Source: Cryoendolithus antarcticus
Lineage: Eukaryota; Ascomycota; Dothideomycetes; Cladosporiales; Cladosporiaceae
NCBI GenBank assembly: GCA_002077065.1
Contig: NAJO01000005.1
Location: forward strand, 186,001 to 250,000
DNA length: 64,000 nucleotides
Direction of reading: 5' to 3'
A program made the position numbers and the translations under genes. The notes beneath the pieces were generated by a model. It did not search any database, was not told the DNA's origin, and saw only the letters and a list, made by a program, of their open reading frames with translations. This document shows positions 34,029 to 43,900 of this stretch, piece by piece. Numbering within the stretch: the first letter of the stretch is position 1; the number at the start of each line of letters is the position of its first letter.

Positions 34029-36125
34029 GATCTCGAACGCCGAGACCAAAACTACGAGAATCGAGAGTTGTTTCTCGGACGCCGAGACGCGTTATGCGAG
34101 GAAGGGGGGGTGCTTTGTTTCGCCGAGACAGGCCGAAACAGGAAAGGCACATGCTTGTTAGCGGTGAATTGGGGTGTATGATTAATGAAATGAACGTGAT
34201 ATGACTGCGTGCTCACTTGTGCCTTTATAAATTGTTACCTATCAGGTTTACCGCACTCATTCACTATTAGTGAAGGGGAGGCACGGGAACGAAGCATATG
34301 AGGAGTGAGCGATGCCGCAGTCAAAGCCTGCCGATTGCGCAATCCGGAGCCGGCGGAACGTTCCCCCGGCTCCAACCTCGACATGAGTGCTCTCCGTGGA
34401 TCAAACGCCGAGAGAACGACAGTCGCAGCTTGACGCAAAGAAGCATAAGCGATATCAGTCCATCGTTGAGAGTCGACGAGAGTCCCTCCGTGGACATCCC
34501 TTGAGTACGCATATATGCTCTCCATGGATCAGACACTGGGAGAATGACACTCCCACCACGCTGGAATGGAGCATAAGCCATGGTGCTCGATCGTTGAGAT
34601 TCGACTACCTTAGTAGTCTCCTGTGAACATATCTGGAGCGTACTCGTGTTCTCTCCGTGGACGTAGTACTGGAATAACGACACTCGCAGCATGCTGGAAA
34701 GAAGCACAAGTCGTTATCATCAATTATGGAGAGTCGACGAGATCCTTCCCAAGAAGATCCCTTCAGCGCGCACGTGTGCTCTCCGTGGACGTTATACTGC
34801 GGAAAGGACTATCGCAGCTACGAATAGCGGAGGACAAGTCGTAGTTGGAATTTCTCGAGAGGCAGGTAATTGATCTCCTCTCCGGTCTTCCTATAAGCTC
34901 TCATGACAGGACATGTCTACATACCGCCACTCTTAATTCCGTGTATACTTGCACAAGATGTGTCGGACTGCGTATGAGAGACGAGCCTGATCTCCAGGTG
35001 CGATGTCTAACGCCAACACATTCAGGAACATGTGCTCTCTGCGGATCAAGTATCATGAGCGTGACACTCGCAGCCTTACGTGTAGTAGCCCAAGCCATCG
35101 AAGAAGTCCGTAAGGCGCTGGAGTGATCCTGCTTGGTCAGTTCTATCGCATCGTTTCAACCTCCGGTAGAATCCCACCTGAGGCTTGATGTATAGTAGCA
35201 CAAGCGCTGGCGGACTTTCTTGCCAAGTCGTTGTCTCGGTGGAGTGCGCTTTCGCCAGATTCGGTCTCTTTGATCAAGCTTGATCAGGTTGGCATGTATT
35301 ACCGCAGACATGTGGAGATCATCCCGGAGAGTCGAGCTGATCATTCGCTTGACGAACTCGCTCGCATTTTCCCAGCGCTCGATATGTACTAGGCCAAGTA
35401 ATACGAAGCCTCAATGGAGAGGGATATTGGTCATTCATACGCCTCGATTCACGTCCTTACGGCACGTAAGAGGTCTCTGCCAACACTGTCAGTTAGTCGA
35501 GATTAGGGTTGCCCAGATCAGAGAATCCGGATCGATGACACTGGCTATATTGTAGCCGTGGCGGATGAGAACGACGCTCAAGCACAATAGATTGGGGTCC
35601 AGCGACACGCGCTGTATGAAACTGCAATGGATTCCCTATTGATCTCTTAGCGACTCGCGACTTCTTTGCCAAAGTTAGCGGTGCAGTTGAGTGCAGCAGA
35701 ACGGCCTTGGGAAGACCGGTTTGAGACGAAATGCACTTCCTCTGCTGCGCAGATCAGGAGCGCTCTTTAGCTGCATTGAACTGCCACCGTTGCCTTATTG
35801 GAGAGGAGCCATGAAAAGATGGCGTCCGGCGGCAACTGACATGCCTCGTGTCTTACGAGCATCAGGAGTGCCCTGCTATGTTCCTCAGCAGAGGGCTAAA
35901 GGGATATTGATTTGATACTTCAGTTGATATATATACTTGTTGCTACACCTTCGTCTTTTCACCTTTCAATGCCTTTCAACGCCGAAGTACACCAGACAAC
36001 TTGGCCTACCCAAATGCACACCAAAACCTCTTGCCCAGACGCCGCGCTGAAATTCATGGCATCAATACAAGCAACCACACGGAACGCCCTTTCCAAAATC
36101 TCAACACGTCCCTGCCGACAGCACT
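34029..36125. other. Gene-free stretch with degenerate repeats
   Basis: About 2.1 kb between the orphan gene and the next conserved gene. It contains continued ERRD-type coding repeats to 34181, the roughly 128-bp repeat array (34380-35200, with weaker echoes to about 35560), a 16-bp perfect palindrome at 35271-35286, and otherwise only short frames. Confidence 0.5.
34380..35200 (+). repeat. Degenerate tandem array, period about 126-136 bp
   Basis: The anchor (g)tgctctccgtgga recurs at about 34389, 34513, 34650, 34775 and 35032; a decayed unit fits between the last two near 34905. Each unit continues with a variant of gacactcgcagc, then agaagcacaagtcgt, then ttgagagtcgacgaga at matching spacing. 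A seventh unit near 35160 keeps only the agcttgatg and agtagcacaagc part. In one phase the better units encode a similar helical peptide (LSVD, then SQLDAKKHK, then SRRES), now broken by stops and indels. Confidence 0.75.
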
Positions 36126-37031
36126 TCACCACTCCAAACTCCTCCTTTCCCTAACCTCCCTCCTCGTATGCTCAAAAGCAAACTCCACCGCCTCTTCCTC
36201 CGGCACCCACCCAACCTCGCTTCCCGGCGTCAGCAGAACTGTCTCCACAGTCTCCTCGCTCTCCAAATGCACGACCCTTACAGGCGTCCCGCTCGCCTTC
36301 TTCCTCAGACTCGTAGCCCTCGAGCGACTCAAATCGCTGTTCGTGCGACTCCGTCCAGGCGGCTCTTTGCCAGCCATGACTTCGGCTGTAGGCAAAGGTT
36401 GGAACATCCAGGCTACGGCTTCCGGATGGGAGATTTTGCGGGTTGTGGGCGGATGCATGTCGTTGATCGCGGGGTGGCGGTCAGGTTGGTAGGATTTCGG
36501 CGTCGCGGAAGCGTTGGTATGAGCTGTGCTTGGGCGCGTAGGGATGCGATGGAGGTTCGCTGAGCTGCTGCCTTGTGCGCCCCATAGCTCTTCGTCTTCG
36601 CGCTGGTAGATCCTGTGGTTCCACCTCGCTCCTCCTGCGACGCTGCCGTCCTTTGAGCCGTCGGCACCGAGGCGAGCGTCTTCGAGACTTTGCCCACTAC
36701 TCCCCGTCCCTGCTCGGCTCTCTACACCCCTCCCTACATTGACATCACCCGCCTCCCGGCCCTCAAACCTCGCCTTCCGCTTCTCCTTAATCTCCTTCAA
36801 CTTTCCCGGATCGATTCGCGGTCCAGCTTCTATCTCCGCCGCCCAAAACGGATTTATACTGTTCGGCGCAACCTGGTCCGGGTAGTCCGGATGTGTAGTC
36901 TTCCACTCAGTCCTTGACAGCGCATCCCGGCGTGCCTCCTTCTCGCGTCGCTTCCTGTACCTGGCGTTAAGGAGGGGCGTGCAGGAGACGTAGTAGAATA
37001 TCGCGGACTGCGTGCCCCGCCATATGGACAT
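36126..37031 (-). CDS. Conserved fungal protein of unknown function
   Basis: A single reverse frame of 301 residues from the ATG at 37029-37031 (MSIWRGTQSAIFYYVSCTPL). The frame is open six codons further upstream but without an ATG, so a small upstream exon is possible. The N-terminus has a short hydrophobic stretch, then a basic RKRREKEARRDALSRTEW block and NPFWAAEIEAGPR. The rest is Ser/Arg-rich and probably disordered, ending in EEEAVEFAFEHTRREVRERR. The N-terminal pattern resembles uncharacterised fungal proteins I have seen, but no function is known to me. Confidence 0.7.
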   Translation of the reverse strand: MSIWRGTQSAIFYYVSCTPLLNARYRKRREKEARRDALSRTEWKTTHPDYPDQVAPNSINPFWAAEIEAGPRIDPGKLKEIKEKRKARFEGREAGDVNVGRGVESRAGTGSSGQSLEDARLGADGSKDGSVAGGARWNHRIYQREDEELWGAQGSSSANLHRIPTRPSTAHTNASATPKSYQPDRHPAINDMHPPTTRKISHPEAVAWMFQPLPTAEVMAGKEPPGRSRTNSDLSRSRATSLRKKASGTPVRVVHLESEETVETVLLTPGSEVGWVPEEEAVEFAFEHTRREVRERRSLEW

Positions 37032-37985
37032 CTTCGGCTCGTGAGCCAATGGGTGGAGAAGGGCCTAGTGCGCGCTTTGGTCGAAATGCATCGTCACGCG
37101 CGAGGGGAGGTTGACATCTGTGGTGTATGGGCATAGTATGTGCTTGTGTCTCGGGCTTATCATTCGCAACGCTTGGAGGCTGTTGACTAGGCTGTCGCTC
37201 CTGCTGGGCCAGCCGCAAGTCCGATGATGGTCAGCCGGAAGTCGTGTGGTGCCAATGCTCGGCGAAGAATGGCAGGTCCAGCTGCCAAATAGCGCGTACG
37301 CTTCGAATGCGATAGTGCGATAGAATACCACCTTTGAGGAATGGTGGAGTGGAAGTGGGGTTGCAACGGAGATCGAAACGGATTCAGGGATGTAACGCCA
37401 ATGACGCTCTCACAATCGGGCAACTCCATGCGCACAGATCTCGGGCACATGGTGCAGGCATTATGACTCGGGCAGATCAGCTCAATTAGCCGCTGGGTCC
37501 GGTCGTGTTGCGTTGATCATGGACGTGTTGGAGGACATGACCGTGAGGGCAGGTCTCATGAGCAGACTGAGGTCTGTTGAAAGTGCTTCTGGCATCAAAC
37601 ACATCGGTCTGGCGATGAACGGTAGAGGTAAAGCCTATAGCTAAGTGCTCGTTATTTGCGGAAGCTTCAGGGTCATGTTATGTTGTTTGCACATTGCAAG
37701 CCGTCCACTCGGCTATCTCATATCTGTGCGAAATCTCGATACTACTCTGCTGAGAAGTCTTGCCATCGCACACCTGCGCGATCCGCCCCACTCGGCTTCG
37801 TGACCATGCCTTCGTCGCCGGCTGGTATACACATGCCTGACGCCGTTGCTATGCATTCCTCGTTATTCGTTCGTCCGTACAGCTATCGCTTCGATACATC
37901 CAGTCCGTGAACTGGACCTCTCCGCACTCTAGTCTCGATACCTGCTCTAGACCCATAGTATCTCTGGAGCCGATACCAGGCTCGC
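37032..37985. other. Intergenic stretch
   Basis: About 950 bp: promoter of the uncharacterised gene and 3' region of MMS2. Only short frames; no gene or RNA recognised. Confidence 0.4.
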
Positions 37986-38565
37986 TCAGAAGTTGGTGCC
38001 CTCAGGCGGCTGTGGTAGCTTCTTGTTGGCAGGTGCTGCCATGTATCTTCGGATCTCGATCAGAACTGTCTCCATGGTGAAGTCCCGCTTCCAGTTTGCT
38101 ATGCTTGGTAGCTTTGACAGATCGACCTATGCGCGGGTGTGTCAGGACGCGCAATGTCACCTTGAGAAAAACCGGACGTACCTTTCCATTGCTGGGATTC
38201 ACACAAGGAATATTGACTTTGCTGATGAAGGTCACATCAGGAGGTGCATCGGGGTAGCTGGGTCCGCAGTGAATCTTCAATGAGTATATTCGGTTCTCAT
38301 GTACGCTCTGTTGAAGTCAGTAGGCGTTCGATCGCGATTACTCGAGAATTCGTGGCATACGTGAGGAGGCCCGAGGATTGTGCCATTCCAATTCGTCATG
38401 AGAAGGTCATCTCCTTCGTCCAGACCGTATGAGCATGCCTCTGGAAGTTGTCAGAGCTATGTTCTCGTGGTCGCATGACATCGAACCCTCACCTGCTCCG
38501 AGACCTTTCTCGCCCTTCTCGAGCTCTTCGAGCAAGCGGAAGTTCCGCGGTATCTTCGCGCCCAT
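37986..38565 (-). CDS. MMS2: Ubiquitin-conjugating enzyme variant Mms2
   Basis: Four reverse exons, 38493-38565, 38361-38440, 38182-38307 and 37986-38126, with introns of 52, 53 and 55 nt; 139 residues (yeast Mms2 137). The joined protein reads [20 protein letters not shown], then [78 protein letters not shown] and the family C-terminus [11 protein letters not shown]. The position of the E2 active-site Cys is not Cys, as expected for a UEV. Mms2 pairs with Ubc13 to build Lys63-linked ubiquitin chains on PCNA in error-free DNA damage tolerance. Confidence 0.96.
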
Positions 38566-38842
38566 ACTGTGGTGTCGTAGGCTTGAGTATGGTATGCCTA
38601 GACGAACGAATGTGGAGGGATGACAAGATCTTGCTGTATCAATAGCGGCGGCCTCGCAGTGACTAAGTTGAAGTGGGGTTGACGGCCAAGGCAGATATGA
38701 TAGCCTCAGGCTCTCAGGCAAGACTCCGCAACTCTTGGCACTTCGCACGTATTTTGGCGAAGCCGACTTCAGGACGTCGAAGAATACGGCACCGGCTCCC
38801 ACACCCTTGACACTCAACTAACCTCACAGCAATACCGCCGAG
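38566..38842. promoter_or_regulatory. Shared divergent promoter of MMS2 and RPL9
   Basis: 277 bp separate the two start codons, so the promoters must overlap. No specific site was identified. Confidence 0.5.
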
Positions 38843-39600
38843 ATGAGGTACATTCACTCAGAGGAGTCGCTCACGATTCCAGAGGGAGGTGCGTACCATT
38901 CCGTCCCGTGCGCGCAGCACCCATATCCGACCGCACAATGCGCAAAGCCATGAAGGACGAAACCACATACCAGGAGACACAGCGAAACTAACATACTCCC
39001 AACAGTCAAAATCCACATCAAAACCCGCCAAGTCACCGTCGAGGGCCCGCGCGGCAAACTCACAAAGAACCTGGGCCACATCAATGTCTGCTTCTCGCAC
39101 CCCTCCCCCAACATCATCAACATCGAGATGCACCACGGCAACCGCAAGAACGTCGCCACCCTCCGCACAGTCCGCACGCTCATCAACAACATGATCACGG
39201 GCGTGACCAAGGGCTACAAGTACAAGATGCGCTACGTGTATGCTCATTTCCCGATCAACGTGAACTTGGACAAGAACGGCGATACCGGGCTGTGGGAGGT
39301 GGAGATCAGGTATGTTGGATTGAACGGAGTATGGAAGTAATCAGCGAGCGAAGTACTGACGGGAGGTACAGGAACTTCTTGGGCGAGAAGATCATCCGCC
39401 GAATCGTATGCCAACCCGGTGTCGATGTCGAGGCATCGAAGAACGTCAAGGATCAGCTCGAGCTGACTGGCAACTCGCTCGAGAACGTGTCACAGTCGGC
39501 CGCAGATATCCAGCAGGTGTGCCGTGTGAGGAACAAGGATATCCGGAAGTTCTTGGACGGCCTGTACGTGAGCGAGCGTGGCAACATTGAGGCGGCATGA
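38843..39600 (+). CDS. RPL9: 60S ribosomal protein L9 (uL6)
   Basis: Exons 38843-38888, 39006-39309 and 39372-39600 with introns of 117 and 62 nt give 192 residues (yeast 191). The sequence is strongly conserved: [90 protein letters not shown], and [17 protein letters not shown] near the end. uL6 sits at the base of the stalk of the large subunit. The first intron is longer than the local norm, as is common in ribosomal protein genes. Confidence 0.98.
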
Positions 39601-39991
39601 GCGATGTCCGGTCTCTGATGTTGTGAGGAGTCGTGGGTTGGACGATTGCGAATTCTGCTGGGACGTAATGGCTGGCAGAGGAACCCATGAGCTGCCAGTA
39701 GGTAGCTACCTCTGGTCATAGCTCTGCATCGCAATACAGCTACGGCGAATGTACACCCAAGTCATGAAAGCCGCTACAATCTCCAGCGTTGTTCCAAGTC
39801 GGCGACATACGCTGTTCTGTCCTCCACTCTATTGGCTTTACCGTGCCTTTCTGATAAAGCATGCGTCTCAGGACGAAGCAGCTGGGGTGTTCGCCCGGTG
39901 GTCGCAGTCGCAACACTTCACGCACCGAGTCACTTGCTTTGAGCCTCATGCACAGTGCGTGCTGATTAGTTTTTGGACTATCAAGTCTGCA
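39601..39991. other. Intergenic, convergent 3' regions
   Basis: About 390 bp between RPL9 and the converging zinc-protein gene. No gene is seen. Confidence 0.5.
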
Positions 39992-41077
39992 TCAATCCTC
40001 CCGCCACCGTACACTCCAATCCCCCTTCGCAAAACTCGGCTCAACCACAGCACCAGCCATAAGCGCCTCACACATCCTCCTCACCTTCCCATTCCCCTCC
40101 GCACCCTCATCCCCATCCTCGTCCCCCTTCCCCTTTCGCTTCTTCCCCTTCCCACCCTTTGCCCCTCGCCCCTCCTCCTCAGCATCGACCTCTAGCCCAA
40201 ACACCACAGCCCTCCTGACTGCTCTCTTCAAGAACTCTCGATCCTCTGCGAGCTTCTGCCCTTCACGCCGTTTCGCGAGCATCTCAGGCGTCTCCTCAAT
40301 CTTCTCGCTCCAGCCTCGTTCGCCGCCGACGCTGAAGTTTACTGCTGCAGTAGTTTGAGGAGGCCGGATATGGTGGCCTATTACTATGCCATTTTCCATG
40401 ATCACGGTCCCTGCTAGAGGCACGCCACCTTGCCCTTGTTCTGCTTCGCGTTCGGAGTCGGAGTCAGAGTCAGAGTCGGCGGTCAGGGATGCTGTGCCGT
40501 CTGTAGCGTCTGCCTCGTCGGGTCGATTAGTGGAGGGACGGGCGGGTGGCGAATCAACCATGTCGACGCTTTTCCAGTCGTCGCCTTCCTCTCGTACACC
40601 GCGGAACGCACGATTCTTCCTCCGTCCGTACGTCTTCTCGGGATCCCTTCGATCCCCGAAGACAGCGATCTCTAATTCAGATAACGCCACCACAATCCTC
40701 GGATCGCCTTTCTTCGGCTTCCCCTTCGCCTTGACAGTCAATTCGTCTGCATTGCCTACCTCTCCAGTTTCGCTGGTGCCATTGGCGTTTACGTTAGGTC
40801 GCCTGATCTCCCGACCCATCAAAAGCGCCCCCAACGCCTCCTGAACCCTCACGTCCAGACTCCCCGGCGCCGTACTCGGTTTACCCCGTTTACACCTCTC
40901 GGAGCAGAACTTCACGCCAGGCCCAGAATTTGTCGTTTTCGAAGTATTTTGGCGACGTTGCCCGATGATACGGCCGCAGGTGTGGCAGTATTTTGCTGAC
41001 GGACCGACGGTAAGGTAGTAAGGCGCTGGAACGGGCTGGGATTTGGAGGGGCGGGACCAGGAGTCCATCCAGGACAT
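39992..41077 (-). CDS. Conserved fungal protein with a small Cys4 zinc-binding motif
   Basis: Intronless reverse frame of 361 residues starting MSWMDSWSRP. Residues 30-63 carry two Cys pairs, YCHTCGRIIG (C31, C34) and KFCSERCKRGKP (C58, C62), consistent with one zinc site. Downstream come IVVALSELEIAVFGDRRDPE and a KTYGRRKNRAFRGV basic patch, an acidic Ser-Asp run (DSDSDSDSERE), and a Lys/Gly-rich low-complexity segment before a conserved-looking tail (RRMCEALMAGAVVEPSFA). No specific function is known to me; nucleic-acid or protein binding through the zinc site is only an inference. Confidence 0.75.
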   Translation of the reverse strand: MSWMDSWSRPSKSQPVPAPYYLTVGPSAKYCHTCGRIIGQRRQNTSKTTNSGPGVKFCSERCKRGKPSTAPGSLDVRVQEALGALLMGREIRRPNVNANGTSETGEVGNADELTVKAKGKPKKGDPRIVVALSELEIAVFGDRRDPEKTYGRRKNRAFRGVREEGDDWKSVDMVDSPPARPSTNRPDEADATDGTASLTADSDSDSDSEREAEQGQGGVPLAGTVIMENGIVIGHHIRPPQTTAAVNFSVGGERGWSEKIEETPEMLAKRREGQKLAEDREFLKRAVRRAVVFGLEVDAEEEGRGAKGGKGKKRKGKGDEDGDEGAEGNGKVRRMCEALMAGAVVEPSFAKGDWSVRWRED

Positions 41078-41471
41078 GATTGAATGATCCTCGAGTAGAT
41101 AAGGCCTGGGGAATTCTGGGATGATTCGATGGCTAGATATCTGGACTGTTTGATATGTGTGAATTTCGTTGGTGGCGATCGAGTCCAGACGAGTTATGTG
41201 TTATATTCGGTTATGTGCGTATGGTTCTGAGCGCTCGCAACGCTGTGGAGAGTGCTTGAATATCTGCGTGTGATTGTCGATAAGATCGTCGGTTGAGAGC
41301 GCGTAGTCGTTGATGTAAGTCGTGAGGTAACGAGCTTCTGGAAGTTGGACTTGACGATTGATGCGTGCACACGTAAAATAGTAAAGGTCGACGTGATACG
41401 AACATGAGGGCAATTACGCAATGTATCATGTATGATCTATTGTATTTGTACATCACCGTCCAGACATTCGC
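41078..41471. other. Intergenic stretch
   Basis: About 390 bp: promoter of the zinc-protein gene and 3' region of the thioesterase gene. No gene is seen. Confidence 0.5.
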
Positions 41472-42485
41472 TCATTGCGAGCTATATATCCTCGCCATAT
41501 TCTTCGCGCCCTTTGGCTCAATGAACAGCGCCTCAGCTTCCACTACCTTCGTCCCATCCCCATCCTCGTCACCCAGAAGCTCGATCCAGCCTTTCACCCA
41601 TACTTTCCGTCCCTCAACCTTCGTCGTCTCAGCTTTGAGGACAATGTACCTGTCCGCTGGACAAGGCACTCTGTAGTCGATCTTCAGACTCGCCGTCACG
41701 CCGACCTTATTCGGCAGCGCAGGGAAGCATGCTCGCGCCAGTCCCTCGTCCAGGAGTGTTGCGAGTAAGCCGCCATGTATGATCCCCGGATGCCCACACA
41801 GACTCGGCCCAAGATATGACAACTGCGTCAACGTCGGTAGCTCGTCTTCTGTCCTCGAGAAGCTGAGAGGTGGCACCTCAATCTTGTTCTCGCCCATCAG
41901 CGTGCCTCCCGTTAGGTTGTACTGCCGCATTTTCTCCGGGATCTTCATATGTGGCCGTGACTCCGTGACGCCTTCTTGGCTTCGTAGTCGCACGGAAAGC
42001 GGATGAGAGACAATGTGGTCGTTGATTTCTGCCGCTCTGTCGGTCTGTGGGACGTAAAGAGTCAGGGTCTCGGCGTCGGTTGGGGGCCGGACGAAGCCAT
42101 TCAACTGTTCTGCTACGGGAGCTGCGGCCATGATTATGCCGGCTGTGAAGGCTGCGAGGAGTGCGGCGGTGAAGTAGAGGCGGTTGCCAGGGATCGGCTT
42201 TGGAGGTGGAAGGGTAGATGTAGAGAAGGAAGTGGATTGGGCTCTTCGCTGATGGAGTACCCGGGAGAGATGCGGTCCTGATTTGGAAACAGCAGGACTT
42301 GTACTTCGAGGTCGATGATAGGTATGCTGTCGCCTCCGGAAGCAGACTTCCCCGACACCCTGTGTCAAAGAACCCCACCGCTGTCCAGTGCACCCCCTAC
42401 CCAATGCTCCTTGCGCTGGACGTACGGCCGCAGAGAAGGATATCAGCCTTGGCAAATTGACTACGGCCGGACGCTGCGACTGCAT
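41472..42485 (-). CDS. Hotdog-fold acyl-CoA thioesterase-like protein, probably mitochondrial
   Basis: A reverse frame of 337 residues. The first 95 residues are Arg/Ser-rich and lack acidic clusters, like a mitochondrial presequence, and are followed by one membrane segment (LYFTAALLAAFTAGIIMAAA). The C-terminal 150 residues form a 4HBT/THEM4-type hotdog domain with GPSLCGHPGIIHGGLLATLL, where the HGG and nearby acidic residue (LLDEGLAR) are typical of the fold, then ASLKIDYRVPCPADRYIVLK. Such enzymes hydrolyse acyl-CoA esters; the substrate is unknown. An intron inside the variable N-terminal part cannot be excluded, so the exact presequence is uncertain. Confidence 0.82.
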   Translation of the reverse strand: MQSQRPAVVNLPRLISFSAAVRPAQGALGRGCTGQRWGSLTQGVGEVCFRRRQHTYHRPRSTSPAVSKSGPHLSRVLHQRRAQSTSFSTSTLPPPKPIPGNRLYFTAALLAAFTAGIIMAAAPVAEQLNGFVRPPTDAETLTLYVPQTDRAAEINDHIVSHPLSVRLRSQEGVTESRPHMKIPEKMRQYNLTGGTLMGENKIEVPPLSFSRTEDELPTLTQLSYLGPSLCGHPGIIHGGLLATLLDEGLARACFPALPNKVGVTASLKIDYRVPCPADRYIVLKAETTKVEGRKVWVKGWIELLGDEDGDGTKVVEAEALFIEPKGAKNMARIYSSQ

Positions 42486-43693
42486 TGCATCGTGCGTCGC
42501 TCCGAGTTGCTAGAAAGTCCTGTGTTTCTGCAGAAGATCGTACGTTTCTCGGACATGCACATTTCCCACGCCATAATGTTGGGTCAATGCCGATTGTGCA
42601 GGGCTGAGCCGAGGCTGATGCCGTGATGACACAGCATGTCGGTGCTTGCGAAGCCATGGCACCGACTCCCTTCCCTTTGAGCAGCGTCCTTATGCCTGTG
42701 ACTGTATATTCCAGATTATGGTCTTACGGGCTTCCAGATGTACCATTTCGGATCGTGGTGCCTACAAGACGAGTTCGGAGCGCCTGCCACTGCGACCTCA
42801 CCGCGTCAACAGGCTTGATTTCGGATGCTCTATGTCACCAATGTCTCCCTTGCGAGATTGGACATCGGGTGGAGGTCGTAGAGCTCTAGAACGAGGGCCT
42901 GTGAAGTCTCCCATGGATGGGCCTTTCTCCAAGCGGTCAAGCACCGCGCACTGACAGCAGTAGGTAGTCCTCTCTCAGATTCGGCGCTAAGGGTTGACTG
43001 ACTCCAGCGTAATCCTCATGCTGCGATGCCAGATCTTCAGAGCTGCGATTCCGTCTCTAACTCTCCGAAAGGCAGGTTCTCACGGTTGGTAGCTCTCTCG
43101 ACTCCCGCCCGAACCCGCCTTGTCAGCAGATGGGCAGGGTTTGGTGGTTTGACCCGGTTTCTTTGACCGTCTATCTGGACTACATGTGCCGAATTTGGCA
43201 CAGGTAAACCGCCGTTCTCGTTTTTCTTTTGCGTTTTCTGTCTCTACAGCGCATGCATGAGGTGCTTGAGACCACGAGCCTTTTCTTACTAGTCTGATGG
43301 GCATAGGACATCGGCCTACCAGCGGCTCGGGAGCCTGAAATGCAAGTTGTGATCCCGGCAGACGCAGATGAATCCTGCAATGCGCGGCGATGTCAATCGC
43401 AAGGACCATTGAAGAAGCCATAAAGCTGACCTTGTCATGACAAGGACAAGGCATTACCGGTAGGGGGCATTCTGAAGTCAAAAGAGTGTCAATGGCACTT
43501 GCTCAGGATCACAACATGGAACTCCTGATCGCTGCAGCAACCTCAAAGCCTATTAAAAATAACAATCTACGTGCTTATCGCTTGTTCTGTCCGCCGAGAC
43601 ATCTGAACCTTTGCTGAGAGAACTTCGATTGCTCCCGCACAGTCTCTATTTACCACTCCTTCATTAAGTCCAAGATGTCCTGCACACAACATC
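42486..43693. other. Gene-poor stretch before the tandem orphan family
   Basis: About 1.2 kb with only short frames and no recognised product. One reverse frame (43080-43481) contains scattered Cys and basic residues but no proper zinc-cluster spacing. Confidence 0.4.
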
Positions 43694-43900
43694 ATGGCAA
43701 GGAAGGGGCGCAAGCGCGGCGGAACGCCGAACGTCAATGCAGTACGCTAGCTTGACCACAAAGACCATGTTGGTTATCACGCTGACGAGAGACAGACGGC
43801 AGCCGAGAAGAAGCTTGACGTGATGTTTGCTAGGTCTTCTTCCGACTCGGAATGCTCAGAGTCATTCTCCTCCGATTAGGACGGTGATAGGTCGCGTAAC

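Noticed and set aside
43080..43481. Zinc-cluster (Zn2Cys6) transcription factor fragment
   Set aside because: Only two or three Cys with wrong spacing; no linker or dimerisation region.
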